Notes: generated from the letters alone by a model not told the origin. Counted from the stretch's first letter, positions 1 through 10,676 are shown. The stretch: DNA of 64,000 nucleotides from Bactericera cockerelli (GCA_024516035.1 CM044960.1:12298818-12362817); one strand, 5' to 3'. Numbers and translations are program-made.

Positions 1-3000
1 TTGATTACCGTTGAAAAGATATGAAAATAATCTAATAAAATTTAAAAAGTGCGCGACCAGTTTTGTTTACATTCTAAAGATAAGAGATACAATGTTGTCA
101 AGTTAATTTCATAGCTAAATTTCTACAAACTTCAAGAGCTATATTTTAAATTTAAAGAAATCCCTCAAATCATGTAAGACGTATTTATTTATTTAAAAAA
201 ATAATACTACACCGCCTGAACAGAATTTTCTCTTGAGAATTTCATTTCAACACGTCTAATTTCATGATTTTTTTTTAAAGTGGTTCCATAGTCAGGATCT
301 TAAACAGGACCACCATTGTCCCTATTTAAAATCTTCTTGGAACAACTAGATACCAGATTATCTTATTTGGCTCAATTTCGGTACCTACATTAAATAATAA
401 AATTATTTCCGAGATTTGACTTCAATCGAGATGTCCTTTTTAAGACTATAGTTGACAAGATACATAAATAGTTAAAATTTATTGGTATCGGCTATCGTTT
501 AGGAACTATGTACAAAACTAGAACCCAAAAAATGAGAAATAATATCCAAAATTCCTGACACAAAATCCTGCTTTCCTAACGCCTACGTTATTATTATTAT
601 TATTTTTTTTTTTTTTTTTTTTAATATTACAAGATTGTGCTAGATATGGGAGGCTAAATCATTGAATGGTTTCCTAGGTCTGGCATGCTACTGGCAACAA
701 TGTTCATATCAAAAACACATGACATCGCACATGGTATGTGGCTTCGTGACATTTCGTATGAGGTCGTGTAGATAATGTAAACTGAATACAACTGAAGACT
801 GTCCTCAGTAGCATATTACATAGATATAGTTCTTGCCTAATATTTCATGATACCTACTTGGAAATACTCAACTCTGATTGGTTGATTCAAGGACAACTGA
901 AGACAATTTCGAATTGTCTTCACATTTGGTGTTCTCCTTGGAAAGTAACATGAAATGTTAAGCAGCATTGATCTATTTTACACAAAGCTTACTCTTTTTT
1001 TTTCTTTTTTTTTTTCTTTGAGTTGGATCAATTGTGCCATGTTCAAGGGATTATGAGTAGTGTTTTCACTGTTCAAAATTAGGTGAAAATGTCTTCAGTG
1101 TCTTCACCCGACGAGCCGCCACTGGTTTAATATAGTCTGTGTCATCAAACTTGTCAAGGAGTTCTTTTGTGACTCGGGCTTGGCTTTTGCCTCTATTTCT
1201 ACGAGACATGTTGGTTATTCTCAAGGAAAATAATAATATATCACTCTGGTATTAGTCGTAATTTTTACGCGTGAATCGTATTTATTTCGATAGAGTTCCC
1301 AGCGTTTGAGAACAGCTTGTAACCAGGCTAGACAGACTGGCGCTTCTCTATCACTTTGAGAACCGCTCGTCTATCAAGCTAGATATACTGGCACCTACTC
1401 CCGATGAAACTCTTATCTCGGGTCAGAGGTGAGGTGGGGTCACTGAAGTGAATGACCTTGACGACCTCACCGAACCGAGCCTATGCACAGAGATTCACTT
1501 GAAACACGATAACTTTAGTATTTAATTATTAAAATAATTGCACTTTTAATTTTAAGATAGAACTTTTAATGATTAACTTTAATTGTACTTTTAATCACTA
1601 TTATGAATAAAAAAATTCACAGAATATACTTATCTAAATCAAATTGAAATCACTTTAAGGGAACTATTTTAAAATGACATTTCAAAAGTAAACGGACACG
1701 GAACATATTGACACATGACCTGCTCGGTTGAGAGCTGTTAACCATTGTTTTACATTGTTTTACTTAAATCAATAACTTGATTGATACACCTACATTACAT
1801 AATTACTCGTATGTACTTATATTTATGTAAGTATTTCAAAATAATAATAATGACGTCTACACTGCTATCAGTTTCACACAAAAAGCTTTTATATAAACAA
1901 TAATGTAAAATTGTAAATACATTAGGTACTAATAATACAAATATACCTATTACATCAAAAAAGGACAGGATTATTCTACACACACTAAATATCCAGAAAA
2001 AAAACTTTGTAAAATACAAACAAACAAAAAACTGAAAACACTAAGGTCGACAGATAACTAAGTTTGTAATTATCTACAAAGGCTATACGAAAGTTTGCCG
2101 ATACAGGTTCTAAAAGGGTTTTAGGAAATTCATTTATTTAATGCATGACATTTTGCAAGAGTTTCATGTAATTTGAGATGCACAGTAGGGCAGGTGACTA
2201 CAAACGATGCTTTCACGAACAGAGTCCTCAGGAAATCCGTTCACACAAAATGAAATTATCCCTCTCCACGTCTTGTCGAGGATGATTTTTTCAAAATGTT
2301 TTAATATACTTTGCTTGTAACCTCTCTGGACCCTCTGCCTTATCGTTCTCTATCTCACTCTGCCCTTCTCTCTCTATTTTATCTCTCAACTTCTCTACTT
2401 TATGTTTAAAATTTTGCGTTTAAAAGATCCTCGGCAATTCGTGATTTCTGCGTTTTCACACATTTACTAGACTGTATTTGTCCTATTTTCTTATAATATC
2501 ATCTACATTCTGTCTTTGTTTTACAATAGGAACCTCAACTTTTATTCAAAGAATAAAACTATTTCAAGAGGTTACTAAAAACTATGTAAATAAAATAGAT
2601 CAAATATCACACAAAACATCATAGTTACTCACACTGCATGGTTGAAAAACAGGCATGAGTACAGGCATACTAATTCTAAGCTTTTTCTTAAATGATTCTA
2701 ATGGTAACTTGATTATAACCGGATGATCAGGTTCATGTAAGTTATTTAAAAGAAAACCCACAGAGGAAGAAAGGATGATACCCCCAACATAAATGACCAC
2801 ACTAGTTGATAGTGACGTAACAAAAAAAAGAAGTGAGGTGCACTTTTTAAAAGTCAACATTGTCCTCAAAACAACCATGATGTTGCATTATGTTGTGTCA
2901 TAAATCATATTCTTTGAGAAGTGTATGTTCCCACTCCTATACTTGAGAAAATGAATTACACGCTCTGCCAGGACAGAAAACACTCTTTCTATTCTTCTGT

Positions 3001-3627
3001 TTCACCGTGTTCTCCAAATGTCATTTCTAATTTCGCAGTTTATACTTTACGTTCTGTAATTGCAAACGTAGAATGGAGCAAATGGAGCCTGTGTTTGCTC
3101 GCGAAAGCAGGGATTTTGAAACGGTAGTTAATTACTGCTAATATACTGACATGTGTACAAAGGGTGCTTTCTTCCGCTTTTGACGAGATTTGTATGTACA
3201 AAACATTCGTGTAAACAAATTGGGAGTTCACAATAGAATGTGCGTTAGAGAAATACATAGAGAGATTAAGAAACTTTTTTTTTGCTGCTTTTTTAAACAA
3301 GTAGATACAAAAATACTGCAATATTCAACAGATAAAACTTGAACAAATTCAAATGGAATACTAAAACAATACTTTGACATTGATGAATCGTCAAACTGTA
3401 AGAGATGACATTACAAAATTCAACAGTGATAGTCCAAGGGGTGGTTAAAGACCGATGTAAAGAAAGAGAAAACTTAACGAATCAAATCTAAAACGAACAT
3501 TATTTTGCCATACAAGAAAAGACATTAGAACAATCCAAAGTTTTTCATACAAGAGGATATTGAAGACAGAATTTGCTCAAATCTTGTAAGATTCTAAAAA
3601 GGTAGATACTCAAACTCATCAAACAAG
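1..3627. other. AT-rich sequence 3' of the pore exons; no exon seen
   Basis: On the minus strand this is where M3 (SYTANLAAFL-type) would follow if the next intron were short. I read both strands and found no such segment. It holds a poly-T run (about 602-622), a small palindrome near 905-922 and weak pyrimidine-rich stretches (2330-2400). The next receptor exon must lie left of the window. Confidence 0.5.
1066..1209 (-). other. Short open frame fused to a hAT-like terminal repeat
   Basis: An ATG at 1209 opens 47 codons beginning MSRRNRGKSQARVTKELLDK. The frame then runs into a sequence that on the minus strand reads CAGTGGCGGCTCGTCGGG (about 1108-1125), which resembles the terminal inverted repeat of many hAT-type MITEs. 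The opposite repeat was not found. I do not recognise the basic and acidic N-terminal part. It may be a fragment of a mobile-element protein or chance. Confidence 0.25.
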
Positions 3628-3866
3628 AGAAGACTCTACAAGATTCATCTAAGTTGTGAAATACAAGTGGTGAAATAGCTGGTAGAAACAAAACAAGAAG
3701 TGGTAAAAGACCGAAGAAGCTCAAATCTTAGAGGATTACTCAAACTCTTACATTGGCAAATGACAGAAGACTCTACAAGATTCAACTAAAGTTTATTATA
3801 CAGGTGAAACAACTGGTAGGAATAAAAGAAGAAATGGTGAAGGACAGAAGAAGCTCAAACCTTGGG
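3628..3866 (+). repeat. 137-bp tandem duplication abutting the donor of exon B
   Basis: The unit starting AGAAGACTCTACAAGATTCA occurs at 3628 and again at 3765. Each copy continues with (A/G)GTGAAA.A.CTGGTAG and GAAGAAGCTCAAA. The second copy ends in exon B's donor. The matching place in the first copy (about 3718-3730) has AAGATTTGAG instead of AAG|GTTTGAG, so the decoy donor has lost its GT. A third, more decayed copy may lie at 3540-3600. Confidence 0.7.
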
Positions 3867-4172
3867 ATTCAAATCGGAGCCCTGCTGCATAAGGGACCCA
3901 ATGACGAACCAGAAGCTGTTGGACAAGGTAAACTTATTCTCTAGGACGAGGAGAGACGCAAGGTGAGCGTCCTCGTCTTCACTCTCCTCAATGTACTTCT
4001 CATACTCGCAGACAGGGCACTCTGTGGGCTCACACCACTCGTAGGGGGAGAAGCGAGCCACTATCCAGAGCGTGATGGACACAATGATGTACGCCCCGAG
4101 CAGGTACTCCCAGATCTGAATGGCGAGGGGGTTCATGAAGGAAAACAACGTGGCAGGCTTGCGCTCGGCTTT
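3861..4172 (-). CDS. iGluR alternative exon B: M1 and pore loop, Gln at the Q/R position
   Basis: This 312-bp exon (104 codons) starts [20 protein letters not shown] after acceptor TTCTCTTCTAG and ends ...[11 protein letters not shown] at donor GTTTGA, phase 0 at both ends. M1 is [20 protein letters not shown], followed by RFSPYEW and pore helix [14 protein letters not shown]. The Q/R position is Gln encoded by CAG, so it could also be edited. The M1-pore loop is 18 residues longer than in exon A and contains CPVC and the acidic run [14 protein letters not shown]. The donor is weaker than that of exon A. No S1 exon separates A from B, so B is read as an alternative exon of the same gene rather than a second gene. 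Confidence 0.91.
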
Positions 4173-7123
4173 CTAGAAGAGAAGCAGACATGTGGATTAA
4201 AAAAAAATATTTCAAGTACATTTTTCATTTATTTTATTTTGAAGTTGAGTGATTTACAGTCCTCTTGAATCCAATCTTGACAGCCACAAAAAATAGACGC
4301 TTGTCGTCTTCAATACAGCATGTCCTCCTTTCGGACGGTTCAGAAGGGACACAAAATTTCTCATTTTAGGTAATGGGTCATCATGAGAGCACCAAAATTT
4401 ATCCTTTACAAATATGAATAAACAATTCTGTCGTGTCTAGGTTTTGGGATTATCAGCATGACAGGAAAGCTCTCTGTACTTGTACCATACCAGTATTTGT
4501 CTGGGGATTTAATTAACTTTACGTCCATTTCCAATAAATATCATGTAAAATGTTACATACATCCAGAGTATAATAAGTATTTCAAGGAAAGGTAATTGAT
4601 AAAAACGAGGTTGGCTTCAGGCGATAAGAGGAAGAAAAAATATCAACGGTCAAGGCTCACGATGCTGAAGTAGAGTCCGATGTATACCCATGTTTCTTGA
4701 AGGTGAAAGAAATTGCTGGTCGGGGGATCCTGCGGCTGTTTTCATTTAACATAGAAAATATTGTGTGAGGTTTACCTTTGAAGAAAAAAATACACGCAAT
4801 ACTGCACTAAAAGAGAAAAATGGAACAAAGCAATCGAGTACAGAGGACTGAAATTGAAATATTTAGAACACCAGACGGTGTATTATGACGATAATTTGAA
4901 TAGAAAATAATAAAGATATGCTCTGATTACGAGATTTTCATCAAGTAAACAACAATTTACGTATTTCATAATGAAAAACATAATTTGGAGCAACAAGAAT
5001 GACAAAATTAGAGAGCGCTATAAATTAGACGGTAAATGAAATGAATACTCTGCAAATTTGCACCCAACATACAATGTATGATAATAATATATAAACACTC
5101 TTGTATGCTCATGGAATGCATTTCTGTACAATGTACATTGTACATGCATAAATTATTTACCCAACGAAGTAAGACGCAGGAAAAGGAAACACATATTTCA
5201 TGAAAAACACAAACCCTGATGATATTAAGAATCTCAGCAAAACATAGTTTTACCTCAAATTATCTTACAGTCTATGTTTGTGAAATTCAAGAAACCATAA
5301 CTTATGTTAAGAAAAAACAACGTAAACCTGACATGAACATTCTAAAACGAGCTTGAATACTACATGACACACCATACATGATCACTATTTTCCAATATTT
5401 ATTCGTAGCACTGTACCAACATTATATGCGGATGTATCTATTTGTCTTCCTATTTTCAGGATTTGAGCATGCAAGTTGAATATTTGCGAGCTTTGCACAA
5501 ACCTTGTTTACCCACTTTACACGTTCCTGTTGTATGCACTTTTCCATTTTACCACACGAAGTCAATGATACTATAAACAAAATGTAAACGATGTGTTACC
5601 AATGGTAATATTTTATTCAGCATATCAAAACATCTCCTCAGGTTTGACTTTTCACATGCTTCATTTGTGACGGTCTAACAATTCTCTTGAAGTTTTAATA
5701 CTTTCAATCAAATTATTGCTAATATCATTCATTTTCTAATGATTTTTAATTTTCCTAAAATATTTTTGCTAATAATACAGGGCGCTTACTTTTTTGTAAT
5801 TTGCTCACCAGTCAATCAATCTCAAATATCGGAAGTATAGCACGGAAGTACAAGTATCACGATGCTACATAATATTTGTATAACACAATACCTATCAGCC
5901 ACTTGAAAAAATAATGATGCAACAGGAAAAGAACAAAAATAACCACACAAACAACGATGACAATCAATAGCATCAACACAAAAATCAATAATATTAACAA
6001 AAACAAGAACAACGACCATCATTACTACCAAGTACGAACACAAGTATAACAGTCCCACATTTGTTACTTCCACCAATACCTACATTGAAAATTGCAATTT
6101 TCTTTTTTCTATTCTGACATTGATTGGAATTTATGAATTAAATGGATTCAAAAACCACACACTTTTTCTCTTCTAGCTGTGGTTAAAAGTTAATCCATAA
6201 TTCATGATGCATTAATTTGTAATGTGTATTGTCAAATATGTATGTCGGTTGTACAATGTACATACATATTAGTTAAAATAATTATGATAAATTGATAAAG
6301 CATTTGAAATAGAACATGCTGTGAAAATGGAGAGATAGAAAGAAATATGCTCTTCTCTCTCCAATTTTTTACGTTCCGATTCCCTCATTTTAGTATCTTC
6401 ATTTTTTTTTAGCTGTTATCACCTATTTTTAATGTATTTTGCCCAGAAGTGGGAATTTGGAAATTGAAAATAATCTGAAATACAAGAGGGGAGGAAAAAA
6501 CAAATTGTCTAGGTACTATGTAAAAGGATATGAAAGGAAATGGAACAAAAGTGAAATCTGTTGGTAATAGCAAAACATCAGCTGGAAAAATGTTAGAAAG
6601 CATGGAATTAGGAATAGATGCATGGAAAACAAATTGAACAGAATTTTCAAATACGTATTGAAATAAGAAACGGGAACACACAAAAATAAGCGGAAACGAA
6701 GAACAATGAATCTGAGAAAGATAAAACAAGAATAAGATGAAAAAAGAAAGATAAAAGCATTGGGTTAGAAATATTGTTGTGATCTTCTGATTTGAAAGTA
6801 ACATGTGTGCTGATGTGAGCAAGAAAATTTCCAGACAACTGATTTATAAAAAATCTGCATCAATGTTGCTCGGGAACAACAACATCAATCGATGTGACAT
6901 TAGCTCACATCGATTTGTTGAAATACCTACGTATGTACGTAGATTTGCTAGTATCAATACATGTACCTACAATACAGGTACCTACTACCTAACTACGTTA
7001 TTCATTAACAAAAACAAGGTTTTCGCCAGAATATCAACATAGTACATGCATTAGTAACTGAAATTTATTTTCCTAAGGCAACGGTCGTGCTGACCCAACA
7101 CGAAGCTCCAAGCATGCAGGTAC
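4173..7123. other. Intron sequence between the two M1/pore exons; no exon supported
   Basis: This is ~2.95 kb of AT-rich sequence separating exons A and B. It has no second S1 exon, so B cannot be the pore exon of a complete separate receptor lying here. A slightly GC-richer patch at 4637-4735 is open on the minus strand but is not a convincing exon. The rest shows no coding signal or recognisable mobile element. Confidence 0.6.
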
Positions 7124-7381
7124 CTTGGGGTTGAGTCCGGAGCCCTGACGTAGGAAAGTCCCAGTGATGAACCAGAAACTGTTGCTGACTGAGAACTGGT
7201 TCTCCACGATGGGAGACTCAACGAGGCAAGGGTGCGGGTTGCTCCACTCGTACGGAGAGAACCGAGCCATCACGAAGAGCGTGAAGCTGACGAGGAGGTA
7301 GGCGGCCAGGACGTAGAGCCAAATCTCCACGGCCAGGGGGTTCATGAAGGAGAAGAGGCGAGTGGGCTGACTGGTCGGCAC
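7124..7381 (-). CDS. iGluR alternative exon A: M1 and pore loop, Arg at the Q/R position
   Basis: This 258-bp exon (86 codons) starts [20 protein letters not shown] after acceptor CCCTCTAG and ends ...FLRQGSGLNPK at donor GTACCT, phase 0 at both ends. M1 is IWLYVLAAYLLVSFTLFVMA, followed by RFSPYEW, a short cytoplasmic loop, and the pore helix NSFWFITGTFLRQG. The Arg in FLRQG (codon CGT) sits at the site called Q/R in AMPA and kainate receptors. There it normally lowers calcium permeability and polyamine block. The exon lies 530 bp after the shared S1 exon. A homologous exon follows at 3861-4172, so the two are probably used alternatively. Confidence 0.93.
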
Positions 7382-7582
7382 CTAGAGGGTTCCCCGCGGG
7401 AGACATAATCACCACAGTGGTTTAAAAAGAAATGGTGCTGTCGGAAGTATGACCAAAGACACATTTAAATGTTTTAAGTTGAGATGATTTTTCTTAAAAT
7501 ATTTATCCTATAAAATATATAAGACCTGTTTGACTGCTGGAGTAAAGGGACTTTTCAGTCTTGCCTCGGCAGTATAAACAAG

Positions 7583-7612
7583 GTATATTCTATTCTATTC
7601 TATTCTATTCTA
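7583..7612 (+). repeat. (TATTC)n microsatellite at a SINE tail
   Basis: Six near-perfect pentamers (TATTC) follow a sequence matching the end of the SINE family seen at 9117 (GCAGTATAAACAAG). This is a typical simple-repeat tail on a retroposed copy. Confidence 0.8.
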
Positions 7613-7911
7613 TCTTTCAGGTTCAGATCATCGTCATGAGTATGACCAAAGACAAGTTTAAATGTTTTGAATTCAGATCATCCTTCAGGTTATTTAGATT
7701 CAGATCATCTTTAACTTTTTTGATTTTTTTCTATCTCTTTTTTTTGCTAAGTGTCTTGTTAAATTTTAGTACCTAAGTAATCTATCTATCATCCATAAAT
7801 GCTTCTTCTCTTATGGACGCTTTTTTGGTGTCTTAAATATCGATAGGATTTTACTTTTTTCGTGATGTCCTATTTTTTTTTCTTTTTCAACTACCAACCT
7901 ATTTTGTTTAC

Positions 7912-8016
7912 CTTGAAAAGTATTCCGATGCCCAGGTTCATGAAAGGTTTGGTAAAGTCTATGACACTCTCTCTAGCATAATTGATTGTCATGGAGGCAA
8001 CGGCTAGGTCTGCTTT
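7912..8016 (-). CDS. iGluR exon: ligand-binding lobe S1, second half with binding Arg
   Basis: This 105-bp exon (35 codons) reads [20 protein letters not shown], then [15 protein letters not shown], before a GTAAAC donor. The acceptor CATTCTCTTTCCAG is strong. It is phase 0 at both ends. The Arg in [10 protein letters not shown] is the family's ligand-carboxylate-binding residue, and FTKPFM is the conserved S1 end that leads to M1. This is the last exon shared by the two possible M1/pore exons downstream. Confidence 0.94.
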
Positions 8017-8663
8017 CTGGAAAGAGAATGTTCAGTAATATTAGTGACATAATATTGTATTATGTAGGTACTCGTATCCTCTGTATAGGTATTTTAATAA
8101 TAACGTTAGAAATACTCTCCTCTGATTCGAACTATTAGAAATAGATTTAATTATTACTATTTAGAGGTACTTGTAAATAGCAATTCAACTAAAGATGACA
8201 AACCGTATGCTGAATATTTGTCGTTAAATAATTTATTGCTGATTGAGTTTCAGAAGATCTTTCACCGCGTCAGTACTTAACATGATCTATCCTGAACCCA
8301 AGTTGACCATCTTGTGACGAATCTTATGTAGCATTTTTACCTTTAATGCCAGTTGGTTAGAATGGTTGTTGTAACCAGCAATCATCATGCTATGGCCGGG
8401 TCTCCAGCAGTCCAGCCACATCGACTAAGCTCATCCTGAACTACGTATTCTTAGGTCCGATGAACCATCATGAGAAGCTGAAAATTTTCTTTATAAGCCC
8501 AAAAACCCTTTTGTTAGAACCACGGAGCGAGTAATAGAGAACTCATAACGTACCTACGCAAATATCTCATGGCTAATGAACCTATCTCATAAAATTGGCC
8601 ATTTTGGATAATTTTAATGCAGTGGAAAAACACAAAAATAACAAATTATTACATGCTTTAAGG

Positions 8664-8787
8664 CAGGGCTGCCCAACCAGTCGATCGCGCAGTGATTTTA
8701 TGTCGATCACGTCTAGAGAGGTGAGATGACGTCCTAAAAGTCTAGACTTTATAGAAGATCGTCTTCTGTAAAGGTTGGGCACCCCTG
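8664..8787. mobile_element. hAT-type MITE
   Basis: A 124-bp element begins CAGGGCTGCCCAACC and ends GGTTGGGCACCCCTG, near-perfect terminal inverted repeats of the hAT (Charlie-like) pattern. The flanking 8-mers CTTTAAGG and CTAGTAGG look like a diverged 8-bp target duplication. It has no coding capacity and lies in the intron between the two S1 exons. Confidence 0.8.
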
Positions 8788-8900
8788 CTAGTAGGTAATA
8801 GCACTTATGACGGTTGCCATATTGGATAGTTTACGTGACAGGTTTGAGGCACTACGAGTGATCCATTGCTTATTCCTCTATGGTTCGAATGGTTAGTTAC

Positions 8901-9104
8901 CTTGTCCATGAGTTCCTTGACGATGCCGTTCCACTCCTTGGTCTCGTGGTCATAGACCCCGTACGTGTGGTCAGGCACCAGCCGCAGCACAAAGTGGAAG
9001 CCCACCTGGGCCGCAATGCTCCTCAGTAGGTCTATGCAGAAACCTTCAAACATGGCGTTCCCTGTCAGGTTCTGGTCGTTCTTGACCATCACATAGGGCT
9101 TTTC
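8901..9104 (-). CDS. iGluR exon: ligand-binding lobe S1, first half
   Basis: This 204-bp exon (68 codons) starts EKPYVMVKNDQNLTGNAMFE and ends ...NGIVKELMDK before a GTAACT donor, phase 0 at both ends. The PYVM, F.GFCIDLLRSIA and WNG(I/M)VKELMD blocks belong to the S1 half of the glutamate-binding domain. The acceptor reads GAATTATTCCAG. It has few pyrimidines because a SINE (about 9117-9300) begins only ~12 bp upstream of it. In-frame ATGs upstream of the exon lie within the SINE and are not starts. Confidence 0.94.
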
Positions 9105-9116
9105 CTGGAATAATTC

Positions 9117-9300
9117 TATGATTAGCTCAGTGGTAAAGGCGGCACTCTGTGAATCCAGAGATTCCAGAGGTCGTGGGTTCGAAACCCAGCCGGAACATGA
9201 CAAGTTATCCTCCCATTTGGGATTTTTACCACATAATAATATGTCTTGGGCTTACTGCTGGAATAATGGGACTTTGATAGTCCTAATCGGGCAGTATAAA
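9117..9300 (+). mobile_element. tRNA-derived SINE (family A) next to the S1 exon acceptor
   Basis: The head reads GATTAGCTCAGTGGTAAAGG (box A) and GGTCGTGGGTTCGAAACCC (box B), a tRNA-like pol III promoter. The body contains CTTGGGCTTACTGCTGGAAT and GGGCAGTATAAATAAG. The same body occurs at 48437-48635 and, without a clear head, near 17285-17450 and 7520-7585. It lies antisense to the receptor gene and supplies the sequence immediately upstream of the 3' splice site of exon 8901-9104. Confidence 0.85.
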
Positions 9301-9569
9301 TAAGACGATATTATTATTAAGATTGAGCTCTCTTATATTTTATATAAATAAAACGAACAAATCTATTACTTAATCAATTTTTCAATGATTGAAAGTGTAC
9401 TTCAGATGTAAATTTATACAAACTATAGCGACAAGAATGAACTCAAATATTAAAAAAATCAATGAGACCTTATGACAAGTCTCTTTTGGAAGACGTCCTT
9501 TCCAATCCAAATGAACTTATAAAGAAATTCCACTGCATTCGCCACCACTAGCAGGGCCTAGTCTCTTAC

Positions 9570-9773
9570 CTCTCTCGTCATCACGATGAGAGTGACGTTG
9601 TTGGTGCTGGTCTCATAGAAGGCACTTCGATCGGTGATGTTGATTCCTTCGGCCGGGGTCCAGTGGCCCACCTTCCTCAACTCCTCTCTCTTCAGTTTCA
9701 GCAGGTCCAGCTTGAAGTTGTCTCGCTTGCCCTCTTTGAATTCGATGCGGCCCGTGAGACCGCTGATGCTGAT
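9570..9773 (-). CDS. iGluR exon: end of amino-terminal domain and linker to S1
   Basis: This 204-bp exon (68 codons) starts ISISGLTGRIEFKEGKRDNF and ends ...NNVTLIVMTRE before a GTAAGA donor; the acceptor is TTTTTTTCACTTCAG. It is phase 0 at both ends. GLTGRI.F is the conserved closing strand of the amino-terminal domain, HWTPAEGINI is the linker, and TLIVMTRE is the first strand of the glutamate-binding domain. A pogo-like MITE starts about 20 bp upstream of the acceptor. Confidence 0.94.
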
Positions 9774-9794
9774 CTGAAGTGAAAAAAAATTATT

Positions 9795-9988
9795 CAGTCG
9801 AACCTGGACAATCTGGACATAAGTGAACTGGATATAAGAGAAAACTGTATACATATAAGATAACAACTTCAAGGTACATTTTATCTCTCCACATGGGAGA
9901 ATAACCTCTTTATAAGAGAAACCTGGTGGATATAACAGATATAACAAATTTTCGGACCTTTCAGTTCTCTTATAGCCAGGTTCCACTG
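9795..9988. mobile_element. pogo/Tigger-like MITE
   Basis: A 194-bp element with terminal inverted repeats CAGTCGAACCTGG and CCAGGTTCCACTG, matching the CAGTGGAACCT pattern of pogo-type Tc1/mariner elements. The right end is followed by TA. It holds several ATATAAGAGAA repeats and no coding region. Its left end is ~20 bp upstream of the acceptor of exon 9570-9773. Confidence 0.75.
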
Positions 9989-10000
9989 TAATAGTAATCC

Positions 10001-10073
10001 GTAACCTTACACTCTGCCGGGCTGTCTCTTTCTTTGTATAGGCGTTCTTCCCAGCTCGGCCGAGGTGTTTGAT
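10001..10073 (+). repeat. Dispersed repeat with CTCGGCCGAG palindrome, copy 1
   Basis: The run GTAACCTTACACTCTGCCGG, then CTGTCTCTTTCTTTGTATAG and GCGTTCTTC, ends in CTCGGCCGAGGTGTTTGAT. Further copies lie at 13950-14003, 34287-34400 (minus), 40866-40988 and, decayed, 51598-51655 (minus). The constant end suggests a 5'-truncated retroposon 3' end. Confidence 0.7.
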
Positions 10074-10523
10074 TCTATTTTACTTACTTACCAGTTACCA
10101 GTGGCTTTGGCTTTGACGAACGAATACCTCATCAACAAGTTTTTTCCATTAAAATCCATCATCTGCTGTTTCCTGCCAGGTCATATTACTTACTTTCCGT
10201 GTTTATGATGGTTGTCATGGTGATAGGGGTATTAACCCCCGTGGACTCTCAGCAGCAATGTTCTGAGCTCCAATATTTGGTTGGTTGTATCTTCCAAATA
10301 TTTCATAATACTATTTTTAATACGTATTATATTAATTTGTTTTGCAATAGATGTAGGTATCAGTTATAATTATTATGTTTTCTAACTTATTATTTTTTAA
10401 ATTAAACATTTAAAAGGAAGTAATATTTCCTGTGTTTATTATTAAGATTAGTGTTTTTTCTTGTATGCATTTATTTTTAAAAGGAATAAGGGACTATTGG
10501 GAATATTTTCCCGGGATACTCAC

Positions 10524-10676
10524 GGTATTGATGTAGTTGTACAAGCTCAGACCATCTCGCCAGGGAACCTCAAGATCACAGGACAAATTGGAGCTCTTGA
10601 TAACAGAACTCTTGTCTAGGAGTGCCAACCCTGCTGCTAGAACATGCACGGAATCATACATCAGGGCTGGCTCGGC
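10524..10676 (-). CDS. iGluR exon: amino-terminal domain, part 5
   Basis: This 153-bp exon (51 codons) starts AEPALMYDSVHVLAAGLALL and ends ...SLYNYINT before a GTGAGT donor; the acceptor is CCATTCCAG. It is phase 0 at both ends. ALMYDSVHV is the conserved helix near the end of the amino-terminal domain. The 3' splice site and the first part of the exon are repeated twice more in the intron just upstream (see the repeat at 10624-11110), giving decoy acceptor-like sites. Confidence 0.93.

Noticed and set aside
2600..2878. 92-residue minus-strand hydrophobic frame as a possible downstream receptor exon
   Set aside because: It does not match M3 (SYTANLAAFL), S2 or M4 wording and lacks splice-site support.
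4637..4735. GC-richer minus-strand frame reading FFHLQETWVYIGLYFSIVSL, possible extra transmembrane exon
   Set aside because: It superficially resembles a channel segment, but the acceptor lacks a pyrimidine tract, it does not align to M1, and a stop follows. It may be a dispersed repeat.
9117..9195. Functional tRNA gene
   Set aside because: Boxes A and B are present but the acceptor stem does not pair, and the same head is followed by a repeated SINE body elsewhere.
8805..9203. 132-residue frame as an independent small gene starting inside the SINE
   Set aside because: Only 8901-9104 is receptor coding. The N-terminal part is antisense SINE sequence and the C-terminal part reads through the donor.
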